Source: Acuticoccus sediminis (GTDB lineage: Bacteria > Pseudomonadota > Alphaproteobacteria > Rhizobiales > Amorphaceae). Taken from it: a DNA stretch of 64,000 bases. Positions 54,413 through 62,233 of this stretch are shown one piece after another; the first letter of the stretch is position 1, and each line of letters starts with the position of its first letter. The notes under the pieces were generated by a model that was given only the letters and a program-made list of their open reading frames with translations, was not told where the DNA came from and did no database searches. The position numbers and the translations under genes were made by a program. The stretch lies in NCBI RefSeq assembly GCF_003258595.1, contig NZ_QHHQ01000002.1, positions 806,001-870,000 on the forward strand, read 5' to 3'.

Positions 54413-54756
54413 GATCGGGGCGCCCCTTCTCTTGTTGTCGTCGCACGCGCGTCCGCACGGCCGGTCGCGCGACCGCGTCCATCAGGCTAGGCGCCACTGG
54501 AGAAAGGTCAAGAAATTTCCTTGGCGAAAATATGCTTCCAAATATGAAATGTGAACGCTACCGTCTGCCCGCCGGCGATGGCAGCGGGAGACGCGAAGGG
54601 ACATGACGTGATCGATGGGAGTGACGGGCGCGTGAGACTGACCGGGCGACACCGCCGGCCCGGTCCGAGGGCGGCGGCCACCGCGGGCGCCTCGGTCGAC
54701 CCGGCACGGATCGCGCGGGCTGCATCTCCGTGGACGCCGACGGCGCGGAGGCGGTC
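54413..54756. other. Divergent promoter region, 344 bp without a gene
   Basis: Lies between the disrupted alcohol dehydrogenase and the MaoC pair. The segment 54505-54560 is A+T-rich and holds the palindrome at 54509-54523 and two direct AATATG motifs. The rest is GC-rich. The open frame continues upstream of the MaoC start to 54625, but without a start codon other than GTG 54730. Confidence 0.5.
54509..54523. promoter_or_regulatory. Candidate IclR-type operator between the alcohol dehydrogenase and MaoC genes
   Basis: CAAGAAATTTCCTTG is a 15-bp palindrome with six of seven pairs matched around a central T, the same size and layout as the site at 50387. It lies 97 bases before the alcohol dehydrogenase start, in the only A+T-rich part of the gap. 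Confidence 0.4.
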
Positions 54757-55182
54757 GTGAGGGCGGCTGACGCGCACGGCGTTCAGCGCTCGGAGCCCCG
54801 GCGGTTGCTGCGTTTCGACGACTTCCGGCCCGGCACCGAGATCGCCCGCGCCGACATGGAGGTGCCGGCGGAGGCGGCCGAGCAGCTCCACCGCGCCTTC
54901 CCGGACCTCGCGGCCGAGGACGCCTCGGTGGAGCTCACCATCGCCATGCTGATGCGGGCCTATACGCGGCTCGTCGCCCCCCGCCCGCCGGGCAACATCC
55001 ACGCCGGGCAGGAGATGCGGATCCACCGGGTGCTGACGCCGGGAGAGCGGTTCCAGGCGCGAGCCGATTGCATCGACAAGGAAACCAAGGCGGGGCGCAA
55101 CTGGGTGAGGTTCGGCCTCGTCCTCGAGACCGCCGCCGGCCCGCTGGTCGACGCGAAGATGAGGTTCGTATGGGCGCAGTGA
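54757..55182 (+). CDS. MaoC-like hot-dog-fold protein, first subunit
   Basis: A 141-residue protein that matches the N-terminal, non-catalytic type of MaoC subunit: LLRFDDFRPGTEI, then a core of strands RIHRVLTPGERFQARADCIDKETKAGRNWVRFGLVLET (recognised by the GERFQARA strand). The GTG at 54757 has GGAGG five bases upstream; an earlier GTG at 54730 lacks one. The gene overlaps the next MaoC gene by 13 bases. Two short MaoC proteins encoded together usually form a heteromeric enoyl-CoA hydratase. Confidence 0.7.
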   Translation: MRAADAHGVQRSEPRRLLRFDDFRPGTEIARADMEVPAEAAEQLHRAFPDLAAEDASVELTIAMLMRAYTRLVAPRPPGNIHAGQEMRIHRVLTPGERFQARADCIDKETKAGRNWVRFGLVLETAAGPLVDAKMRFVWAQ

Positions 55183-55559
55183 CACAACGCTGGACGTCCG
55201 ACTGGACCCGCATCGACGACGGCCGAACCCGCGCCTACGCCGAGTTGACCGATGACTTCAACCCGATCCACCTCGACGAGAGCTTCGCCGCCGCGACCCC
55301 GCTCGGGCGCACGATCGCACACGGCACGGTGTCGCTGGCGCACCTGATGCGGCACCTCCGCGACCGCCTCGGCGCCGCGCGGACTGAGGGGGGCGAGCTC
55401 GACATCCGTTTCCGCGCTCCGGTCTTCGTCGGCATGCGGGTACGTGCCGTGATCGAGGCGCCGGCGGACGCCGCCGGTCCCCTGCCGGTCGCGGTGGAGC
55501 GGGAGGACGGCACGCTCGCCATTTCGGGAACCTTCGCGCCCGGACCGCACCGCACGTAA
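55170..55559 (+). CDS. MaoC family dehydratase, catalytic subunit
   Basis: A 129-residue hot-dog protein with the hydratase-2 motif: AELTDDFNPIHLDESFAAATPLGRTIAHGTVS, where D and H in the DFNPIH element are catalytic (core only quoted: DFNPIH, AHGTVS). It hydrates a trans-enoyl-CoA to the (R)-3-hydroxyacyl-CoA. With the preceding non-catalytic subunit it may supply the hydration step that the neighbouring crotonase at 47577, lacking its Glu pair, cannot perform. Confidence 0.87.
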   Translation: MGAVTQRWTSDWTRIDDGRTRAYAELTDDFNPIHLDESFAAATPLGRTIAHGTVSLAHLMRHLRDRLGAARTEGGELDIRFRAPVFVGMRVRAVIEAPADAAGPLPVAVEREDGTLAISGTFAPGPHRT

Positions 55560-55596
55560 CGGCGACTTCGCTGCGGCCACCGACGCCGCGGTGAGG

Positions 55597-56064
55597 CTAG
55601 TCCCAGACCGACGGCGGATTCCCCCTTGCGGTTTCTTCAAGTATATCCTCGGTCACTCGGTCCAGAGCGTCGTTTGGCACGTGCTCCAGGGCAACTTGGG
55701 CAAACTGCGGCAATCCCATGAGAATGGCTGAAAGGCGTGCGACCTGCCTGCTACGACTCCTGATCTGAAACCATTTCATTAGAAAATTATATTGAATGAA
55801 TTGAACATCGATCCACAAGATCTCTTTTTGTCTTCCAATTATCGTCGAGTACTGCAGACCCTCGCTTGAAACAGTATGTTTATCGATAAAATATGCCGAT
55901 AAGAAGTAGAAGGATAAATAAAAAAGCCCTTTCAAGAATACGTATACCCACCATGACAGGTGTTGATTGGAAAGCGCGATGGCCGGGATCGTAACGACGA
56001 CAGAAACAGTGCAGCTTGAAATGCCCAGTAACAGTGTAGGCAACGGATGGACAAGGCGGTTCAT
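55597..56064 (-). CDS. Membrane protein with PH-like domain
   Basis: A 155-residue protein from the ATG at 56064 (an ATG at 56112 is possible). Two transmembrane segments (about residues 8-30 and 38-58) precede a cytosolic region LQYSTIIGRQKEILWIDVQFIQYNFLMKWFQIRSR, recognised by 'GLQY...W.d' and 'MKWF.IR', then ILMGLPQFAQVALEHVP. This is the layout of bacterial PH-domain membrane proteins of the bPH type. The codons are richer in A and T than those of surrounding genes, so the gene probably has a separate origin. The function is not known. Confidence 0.65.
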   Translation of the reverse strand: MNRLVHPLPTLLLGISSCTVSVVVTIPAIALSNQHLSWWVYVFLKGLFYLSFYFLSAYFIDKHTVSSEGLQYSTIIGRQKEILWIDVQFIQYNFLMKWFQIRSRSRQVARLSAILMGLPQFAQVALEHVPNDALDRVTEDILEETARGNPPSVWD

Positions 56065-56291
56065 TTCAGAGTCATGGCGGCGCTTCAGTCTTGCGCGTCC
56101 GAGCCAGCCCATGAGAAGAGTCGTTGCAACGCCCCAGAAGGGCTATTGCAGCGCCTTGATCCATCCCGAATGATCGGCCATTAGAGGATCCAAAATCCTG
56201 TATCTGGGTCGTTGAAGCTCATCGAACACTACGCGACGCAGCCTATGGCACGATTCCGCCGTCAAGTCATGTCGGCTGCTCATAGCCCACT

Positions 56292-56762
56292 GTGGACGTG
56301 TGCCGATCGAGTATCCGCCTTTTGCGACGCGAGACGTTGTGTTTGTCTGATCTAAATCAAGAAGATTCGTGCGTCTGTTGGTTGTCATTCGCCGGACCAT
56401 TCGAAATGTGCGCACTGGAATTTGAGTATATCTTTGGACGCCCTGCGAATATTCCTGAGTTTCGGCGGGACAGGATGACGAAATCGGTCACGTTCCTCCG
56501 AAGTGAGAAGAATGTAGATCTTAAAAGTCCACCGCAGGCGCATGTTGAGTGGATGCTGTCGGAATGTGAACCCCTCTTTGAAAGAATAAAGAGATTCATC
56601 TCGCTAGAAGGATGCAGCTCAAAATTGTTTATCCTATTTCAAACGGAGAATGACTGCGCGTATATCGATATCGCTCCTCAAACTCTTCAGCCATTTATAG
56701 ACATTGGCGTCAAACTGTATATCAAGGTCGAATTTGACGGTAACGATCCATCTCTGGAGTGA
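56292..56762 (+). CDS. DUF4279-like protein
   Basis: Up to 156 residues; the true start may be the TTG at 56337 or 56343, because the first residues look random. The core CVCWLSFAGPFEMCALEFEYIFGRPANIPEFRR (recognised by WLSFAG and LEFEYIFGR), SVTFLRSEKN, then FISLEGCSSKLFILFQTENDCAYIDIAPQTLQPFIDIGVKLYIKVEF (recognised by its end) follow the DUF4279 order of strands. Such proteins are often immunity-like or of unknown role. A+T-rich codons again suggest recent acquisition. An antisense open frame at 56143-56415 overlaps its start but looks non-coding. Confidence 0.6.
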   Translation: MDVCRSSIRLLRRETLCLSDLNQEDSCVCWLSFAGPFEMCALEFEYIFGRPANIPEFRRDRMTKSVTFLRSEKNVDLKSPPQAHVEWMLSECEPLFERIKRFISLEGCSSKLFILFQTENDCAYIDIAPQTLQPFIDIGVKLYIKVEFDGNDPSLE

Positions 56763-57038
56763 CGGGGCCTCGGTCTTCGACACGCTGAAGGTCCGCGTCC
56801 GTCGATATCCCGCGTCATCTCTCGGGGTGGCCGCTTTCCCGCGCGTGAAAGACCATTCCATCCCTAGAGTGTCGTGCCGGCGGTGCCGCCAGATTGCGCC
56901 GCGCATGGTGACCGTCGACCGGGCGTGATGTCCATTGACAGACGTCAATTCCGGCGATCGGGACGGGCCGTACACTGACGGGCAGAGCCGCAGATCGATC
57001 GTCCGCGATCGGATCGGGCTCCAATAAAAATAGTAGGT

Positions 57039-59273
57039 ATGGGCAGGTCCATGAAAGACTTGGTCGTTATCGCTGCTGATGAGCTGTTCAACGTCTGGAA
57101 TTACAAGGAACAGTTCGGGGTCCCGCTGCACACGCCCAATCTGGATCGTCTCGGCGCGATGGGGACCTCGTTCACGAACGCGCAAGTGACGACCCCGCTC
57201 TGCAGCCCGTCCCGCGCCGCGGCGCTGACGGGACAGTCCGCGTTCGCCACCGGGCAGTCCATCGGTGCCGGCTCGCCGAGGTGGTCGGAGGAGATCGATC
57301 TGACGAAGACGCTCCCGGCGGTCCTCAACGCGGCGGGGTACGAGTCCTACGGCTTCGGCAAGGTCTTCCACGAGTTCCAGCCCAGTCAAGCGGTCAGAAC
57401 CCTCTCGTTCGACCACTATTATTCGCCGCCCGAGTACGCATACCGGCCCCCGGCGGATGGCCAGTACGGTGTCGGAGTCTTCGAGGGGCCGGAGGCCCGG
57501 CTCGGCGACGTGATCACGACGCGGGCGGCGGCCGACGTGCTGACCAGCTATGACGAGGCGGCGCCGCTGAGCCTGATGATCGGACTCTCCGACCCGCACG
57601 GGCCGATGATATCGCCGCAGTCCTACAGGGACTTCTACCCGCTGGACCAGATCGTCGCGCCGGAATGGACGGGCGATGAGGTTCCACCGTGGATGCAGGA
57701 GTATTCCAGGACCGAATTGTGGCCAACCATCCGCAACGACGGTTGGGCGGAGCGCTATATCCAAGGATACCTGGCCAACGTGTCCGAGATGGACGCCCGG
57801 CTCGGAACCATCCTCGACGCGATCGACGCGTCGGATCGCGACCCGGTGATCGCCTTCTGGTGCGATCATGGTTTCATGCTGGGAAACCATGATCTGGACG
57901 GGAAGTTCGCGCCCTACGAACAGGCGACGAGCACCCCGCTGATCTTCGTCGATCCCGATGCGGGACCGCGAGGCGTCAGGAATGACGGGGTCGTGTCGCT
58001 GCTCGACCTGATGCCGACCGTGCTGGATCTCGTCGGCGTGCCGGTCCCCGACACCGTGGAGGGAAATTCGCTGGCCGGCGTCGTGCACGATCCCGGCGTG
58101 CCGACCGAGGGCGTTGCCCTGACGGCCATCATGGGCACGATCTCGATGAGGACCCCCGCGTATCGCATCACGCGCTACGAGGACAACACCTACGAGCTGT
58201 TCGACTGTCGCCGCGACCCGGAGAACCAGCACAACCTCGTCGACGTGCCGCGATACGGCGCCGTGCTGGAGAAGCTGCAGCACTGGCTGCAGGCCGAGGC
58301 GGAACAGCAGGGGGTCACGTTCTTCGACCACCAGAAGGTCGTCCGGTTCGACACCGACTGGGGGCAGCAGTACTTCTTCAGCGCGAACGCGAGCAACATC
58401 CTCGCGATTTCGGACCCCGGCGGCTACGACCGGGGCCACAGCAACAACGCGCTGGTCCGGATGCCGGACTGGATGGAGGACTTCTGGTTCAAGCCCTCGT
58501 CCGACCCGGACGCCAACGCGACGACGATCATCGGCAATGGACTGGACAACCAGATCTTCAGCGCCGGGGCGGGCGGCGCGGACAGGGGGGGCGACGACAC
58601 CCTGAAAGGCGCCGGCGGAGCGGACTACATCGTGGCGGGCCCGGGAGACGACCTGATCGTCGGCGGCAACGGGGTCGACACGCTGAACGCTGGCACCGGG
58701 GACGACCTGCTGCGCGGCGGCGCGGACGCGGACGTGCTGATCGGCGCGGCCGGCCGTGACTGCGCGTCGTACTGGACGGCGCCGGCGGCGGTCGTCGCGG
58801 ATCTCAGGTCGCCGGGCACGAACACCGGGGACGCGGCCGGCGACACGTATGGCGGCATCGAAGACATCCAGGGATCCCGTTACGACGACCGTCTCGCGGG
58901 GGACCGCATCGGCAACGTCCTCACCGGCGGGCCGGGGCGGGACCTGCTGGAAGGCCGCAATGGAAACGACGTCCTGTTCGGCGGCAAGGGGCCGGACGTC
59001 CTCGTCGGCGGAGCGGGTAACGACGAGATGCATGGCGGGCGCGGCGCGGACGTCTTCGCGTTCGATCCGCACTTCGGCCACGACGTGGTGAGCGACTACA
59101 GGCCCGGCCTCGACCGTCTCGACCTCCGCGACCTGGACTTCGCCAGCGCGCGGCAGGCCGTCGCCGCCTTCGCCGCGCACGGCGATGACGCCGTCCTGCA
59201 GGTCGGCGGCGACGTTCTGACCCTCCATGGCGTTGACGTTCGGGACCTTTCGCCGATCGACATTCTCGTCTAG
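57039..59273 (+). CDS. Sulfatase with C-terminal RTX (hemolysin-type) calcium-binding repeats
   Basis: A 744-residue two-part protein. Residues 1-490 are a sulfatase: TPNLDRLGAMGTSFTNA, C55 in the formylglycine motif PLCSPSRAAALTGQ, and WCDHGFMLGNHDLDGK. The first metal pair that is usually DD is D14-E15 here. Residues about 505-670 hold nonapeptide RTX repeats (GDDLIVGGNG, GNDVLFGGKGPD), and 670-744 a type I secretion-type tail (HDVVSDYRPGLDRLDL). It has no Sec signal, so export by a type I system is expected; none is encoded here. Start may be the second ATG at 57051. The formylglycine must be made before export. Confidence 0.9.
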   Translation: MGRSMKDLVVIAADELFNVWNYKEQFGVPLHTPNLDRLGAMGTSFTNAQVTTPLCSPSRAAALTGQSAFATGQSIGAGSPRWSEEIDLTKTLPAVLNAAGYESYGFGKVFHEFQPSQAVRTLSFDHYYSPPEYAYRPPADGQYGVGVFEGPEARLGDVITTRAAADVLTSYDEAAPLSLMIGLSDPHGPMISPQSYRDFYPLDQIVAPEWTGDEVPPWMQEYSRTELWPTIRNDGWAERYIQGYLANVSEMDARLGTILDAIDASDRDPVIAFWCDHGFMLGNHDLDGKFAPYEQATSTPLIFVDPDAGPRGVRNDGVVSLLDLMPTVLDLVGVPVPDTVEGNSLAGVVHDPGVPTEGVALTAIMGTISMRTPAYRITRYEDNTYELFDCRRDPENQHNLVDVPRYGAVLEKLQHWLQAEAEQQGVTFFDHQKVVRFDTDWGQQYFFSANASNILAISDPGGYDRGHSNNALVRMPDWMEDFWFKPSSDPDANATTIIGNGLDNQIFSAGAGGADRGGDDTLKGAGGADYIVAGPGDDLIVGGNGVDTLNAGTGDDLLRGGADADVLIGAAGRDCASYWTAPAAVVADLRSPGTNTGDAAGDTYGGIEDIQGSRYDDRLAGDRIGNVLTGGPGRDLLEGRNGNDVLFGGKGPDVLVGGAGNDEMHGGRGADVFAFDPHFGHDVVSDYRPGLDRLDLRDLDFASARQAVAAFAAHGDDAVLQVGGDVLTLHGVDVRDLSPIDILV

Positions 59274-59431
59274 CGGTTCCCGCCATCGATCGGCCGGTGC
59301 GACGGCGCCTTTTCGGTCCGCTCTGCCCGGAAATTGGGCGGTACCTACACCAAAGGCGTTGACGGATCGGCGCGTCCGTCCGACCCTCTGCCCAACAAGT
59401 CAGCACAATAAAGCTGCAGGGAGGGAGAGGC

Positions 59432-60292
59432 ATGACGATCAACGTGCGTCCGTCGGGCGGTCCGCTCGGCGCCGAGATCGAGGGCGTGGACCTCAGGGCG
59501 CTCGACGCCGCGACCTTCGAGGCGGTCGAGGCTGCGCTCCATGACCACCTCGTCATCGTGGTCCGCGACCAGACCCTCGAGCCTGCCGATCTGGTGGCCT
59601 TCGCCCGCCGCTTCGGCCGGCCGGAACCCCACGTCATCGACCAGTATCACCACGCGGCCGACCCCAATATCCTGATCCTGTCGAACCGCACGAACGAGCA
59701 GGGGGAGCACATCGGCCTCGCCGACGGCGGCACCTACTTCCACACCGACTATTCGTACCTGGCGACCCCGGCGCGCTGCACCATCCTCTACGCCATCGAG
59801 ATCCCGGACGCCGAGGCGGGCACCACCTTCGCCGACCAGCGCGCCGCCTACGAGGCGCTGCCGGAGGAGGAGCGCGAACGCCTCGCCCCGCTCATCGCGC
59901 GCCACCACTACGGCAATCGCGACGACCTCGACAGAGCCTCGCGCACCGTCGCCTCCGTCCTGTCCGACGACCAGGAGGCCAGGATGGCCTGGGAGCGCCA
60001 CCCGCTGGTGCGGCGCCATCCGCACACCGGCAAGCCGGCGCTCTACGCGGTCTCCGGCTCGTCCTTCGGGATCGAGGGCATGGACGAGGCCGAAGGGCTC
60101 GACCTGTTGCGCCGCCTCGCCAGCCACTCCACCGGCCCCGCGTTCACGTTCCAGCCGCAGTACCGCGTCGGCGACGTCATCGTCTGGGACAACGCCTCGC
60201 TGCTCCACTGCGCACCGCTGATGAGGAGCGAGGATCCGCGTACGCTCTGGCGCGTCACGGTCAAGGACGCCAGCCCGACGCTCCCGGCCTGA
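59432..60292 (+). CDS. TauD/TfdA family 2-oxoglutarate-dependent dioxygenase
   Basis: A 286-residue Fe(II)/2-oxoglutarate oxygenase. The iron triad is H104 and D106 (YFHTDYS) with H259 (SLLHCAP); R270 in DPRTLWRV is the 2-oxoglutarate contact. The N-terminal GAEIEGVDLRAL is typical of taurine and alkylsulfate dioxygenases, while the family also includes 2,4-D and other acid oxygenases. It lies 158 bp after the RTX-sulfatase, which suggests a sulfonate or sulfate-ester role. AGGGAGGGAGAGGC precedes the ATG. Confidence 0.88.
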   Translation: MTINVRPSGGPLGAEIEGVDLRALDAATFEAVEAALHDHLVIVVRDQTLEPADLVAFARRFGRPEPHVIDQYHHAADPNILILSNRTNEQGEHIGLADGGTYFHTDYSYLATPARCTILYAIEIPDAEAGTTFADQRAAYEALPEEERERLAPLIARHHYGNRDDLDRASRTVASVLSDDQEARMAWERHPLVRRHPHTGKPALYAVSGSSFGIEGMDEAEGLDLLRRLASHSTGPAFTFQPQYRVGDVIVWDNASLLHCAPLMRSEDPRTLWRVTVKDASPTLPA

Positions 60293-60628
60293 CCGCCGCC
60301 ACAGCCCGTCGCTCCATTGACCATCCTCCGACGAGTGCCGCACGGCGGCACGGCGCATCGACACTCCACCCTCGTCCGGGGCGGAGTGTCAGCCGAACGG
60401 CAACGCGCTTCAACGCCGCGTGAGCCGATTGCGGCGCCCGGACCGGGGCGGGAGCGTACGCGGTGAACCGGCCGAATGCCGAGCGGGACCGGTTCATCGC
60501 GTGCCAGCCCTTCACAATCTTTGCGGGAACGGCTTTCCCCGCGGGCCGAAGGCATGGGGTGGTGTCGTTGCGGTGATGATTGCCACTGCGCCCTTGCATC
60601 CGGTTCACCGCCGGGCGATAGCCGCGTC
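60293..60628. other. Intergenic region, 336 bp without a recognisable gene
   Basis: Lies between the dioxygenase stop and the EamA start. Short open frames exist but are arginine-rich with no coding character. The segment 60500-60590 is slightly less GC-rich and may hold the EamA promoter. No repeat or RNA was recognised. Confidence 0.4.
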
Positions 60629-61537
60629 ATGACTGAGACCGCCGTCGCCGCGACCCCTTCGGGTGAAACGAATACATTGCGCGGGGTCGCTTTCATGGTG
60701 GCCGCTGCGATCATTTTTGCCGCGCAGGACGGGCTTTCCAAGGCTCTGGCGGAGCAGCACTCGGCCCTCTTCGTGACCATGTGGCGCTACTGGGCGTTCG
60801 GCGCGGTGTGTCTGGTGATGCTCTGGCGGAAGGGTTTCCGGACCGGGCTCGCCTCGGGGCAGCCGCGCCTGCAGATCGTTCGCGGCGTCCTGCTGGCGCT
60901 CGAGATATGCGTCGCCATCACCGCCTTCGCGCTGCTCGGCCTTGCGCCCACGCACGCCATCTTCGCCTTCATGCCACTTCTCGTGGTGGCCCTTTCCGGA
61001 CCCGTGCTCGGGGAGCAGGTGGGCTGGCGGCGGTGGACGGCGGTCGGAATCGGCATGATCGGGATGATGCTGATCATCCGGCCCGGCTCGCGGGCTGTGA
61101 CGCCGGAGCTCGGCATCGCGATCGTCGGCATGGTCATGTTCGCCGCCTACCAGCTCATGACCCGCCGTGTCGCGCGGACCGACGCGGCGATGACCAGCTT
61201 TTGCTACACGGGCCTCTTCGGCGCGCTGACGATGACCCTGATCGGGCCGTGGTTCTGGTCCTGGATGACGCCGTGGGAGGTGGTGATGCTCATCATCCTC
61301 TGCATGACCGGCATGGGCGGCCACTATCTCCTCATCAAGGCGTTCGAGGCGGCGGAGGCCTCGGCGATCCAGCCCTTCACCTACCTCCAGACCGTCTTCG
61401 CCTCCGCGATCGGCGTCGCGATCTTCGGCGAGGTGGTGAGCCCCTGGACGATCCTCGGCGGCGCCATCGTGGTCAGCGCCGGCCTCTTCGCCTTCTGGCG
61501 CGAGCGCGTGCGGGCGAAGGCGGCGCGCGGCCTCTAG
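60629..61537 (+). CDS. EamA/DMT family transporter
   Basis: A 302-residue permease with ten hydrophobic segments arranged as two EamA repeats: the first from FMVAAAIIFAAQDGLSKALAEQ, the second from LGIAIVGMVMFAAYQLMTRRVA (recognised by AAYQLMTRR). It ends GAIVVSAGLFAFWRERVR. Such proteins export amino acids or metabolites, or import small solutes. The ATG at 60629 begins the conserved segment; an upstream frame extension looks non-coding. Confidence 0.87.
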   Translation: MTETAVAATPSGETNTLRGVAFMVAAAIIFAAQDGLSKALAEQHSALFVTMWRYWAFGAVCLVMLWRKGFRTGLASGQPRLQIVRGVLLALEICVAITAFALLGLAPTHAIFAFMPLLVVALSGPVLGEQVGWRRWTAVGIGMIGMMLIIRPGSRAVTPELGIAIVGMVMFAAYQLMTRRVARTDAAMTSFCYTGLFGALTMTLIGPWFWSWMTPWEVVMLIILCMTGMGGHYLLIKAFEAAEASAIQPFTYLQTVFASAIGVAIFGEVVSPWTILGGAIVVSAGLFAFWRERVRAKAARGL

Positions 61538-61624
61538 GGCCCGGCGGCCACCGGCCGTGCCGGGATCGCCGGGCCGCGAGGAGGGGGCCGGGCGTCGCCG
61601 GTCCGGCCCGCACCGCAGTGAACG

Positions 61625-62137
61625 TCAGTTCGGGTTGTAGCCGGCGAGGCGGTCGTTGAGTTCGTCGTGACTGCGGCGGATGTCGGCGGGCCAGCGGCTC
61701 TTGATGTAGCTGAGGACGGCGACGATCTCGGCGTCGGTGAGGATGCCGGCGTAGGCGGGCATGTCGGTCAGGTAGGGCTGATCGCCGACCGTCTTCGGCA
61801 GACCGTTCTTCACGAGGTGGAAGAGCTGGACGTCCGGGTGGTGCCAGGTGTGTCCGTCCCGGTCGTGCGGTGGGGCGGGGAGCTTGCCGTCGGCCTTGCG
61901 CTCGCGCCAGTTCGGCTGACCTTCGAGGTCGGCCCCGTGGCAGCTCGCGCAGTTGGCGGCGTAGATCTTCGCCCCCTCCGCGACGACGGCGACGTCGTCC
62001 GGCGCGAGGGCGACCGCCGCGCCGTTGCCGGCGCCGTCGCCGCGCCACCAGGAGATCGCCGTCATCGCGCCGAAGGCAACGAGGAGCGTGCCGAAGAAGC
62101 CCAGCCCGGCGAGGACCGGCTTGCGGGGAAACGCCAT
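61625..62137 (-). CDS. Membrane-anchored cytochrome c, class I
   Basis: A 170-residue protein. Residues 8-32 form an uncleaved N-terminal membrane anchor (LAGLGFFGTLLVAFGAMTAI). The haem site is C63-x-x-C66-H67 (CASCH), with a methionine ligand probably in LTDMPAYAG. ILTDAEIVAVLSYIKSRWP is the C-terminal helix of class I cytochromes. It faces the periplasm and may pass electrons from the multicopper oxidase operon or act in copper tolerance; the oxidase gene is 96 bp upstream on the same strand. Confidence 0.9.
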   Translation of the reverse strand: MAFPRKPVLAGLGFFGTLLVAFGAMTAISWWRGDGAGNGAAVALAPDDVAVVAEGAKIYAANCASCHGADLEGQPNWRERKADGKLPAPPHDRDGHTWHHPDVQLFHLVKNGLPKTVGDQPYLTDMPAYAGILTDAEIVAVLSYIKSRWPADIRRSHDELNDRLAGYNPN

Positions 62138-62233
62138 GTCAGTGCCCTGCCGTCTTGCGCGCGTCGCCGGCCCCCGCAGGCGGCGGCGGGCGTCGGGAGG
62201 ATGCGGCGAGTGTCGGTGTCCGGTGCATCGTCC

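Noticed and set aside
56143-56415. 90-codon minus-strand frame overlapping the DUF4279-like gene
   Set aside because: It has no ribosome-binding site, basic random-looking composition and no family resemblance, and it overlaps a frame with clear domain features.
56810-56890. Possible dispersed intergenic repeat (short inverted arms around a frame reading HARESGHP)
   Set aside because: The translated motif resembles that of repeats seen in other genomes, but only one copy is visible in this window, so it cannot be called a repeat here.
56634-59228. 864-codon open frame antisense to the sulfatase
   Set aside because: Long antisense frames are expected opposite very GC-rich genes. This one is Arg/Val/Asp-rich with no domain, while the plus strand holds clear sulfatase and RTX motifs.
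62139-62228. 29-codon frame between the multicopper oxidase and cytochrome c genes
   Set aside because: Composition is Arg/Pro/Ala-rich, it has no clear ribosome-binding site, and length gives no statistical support.
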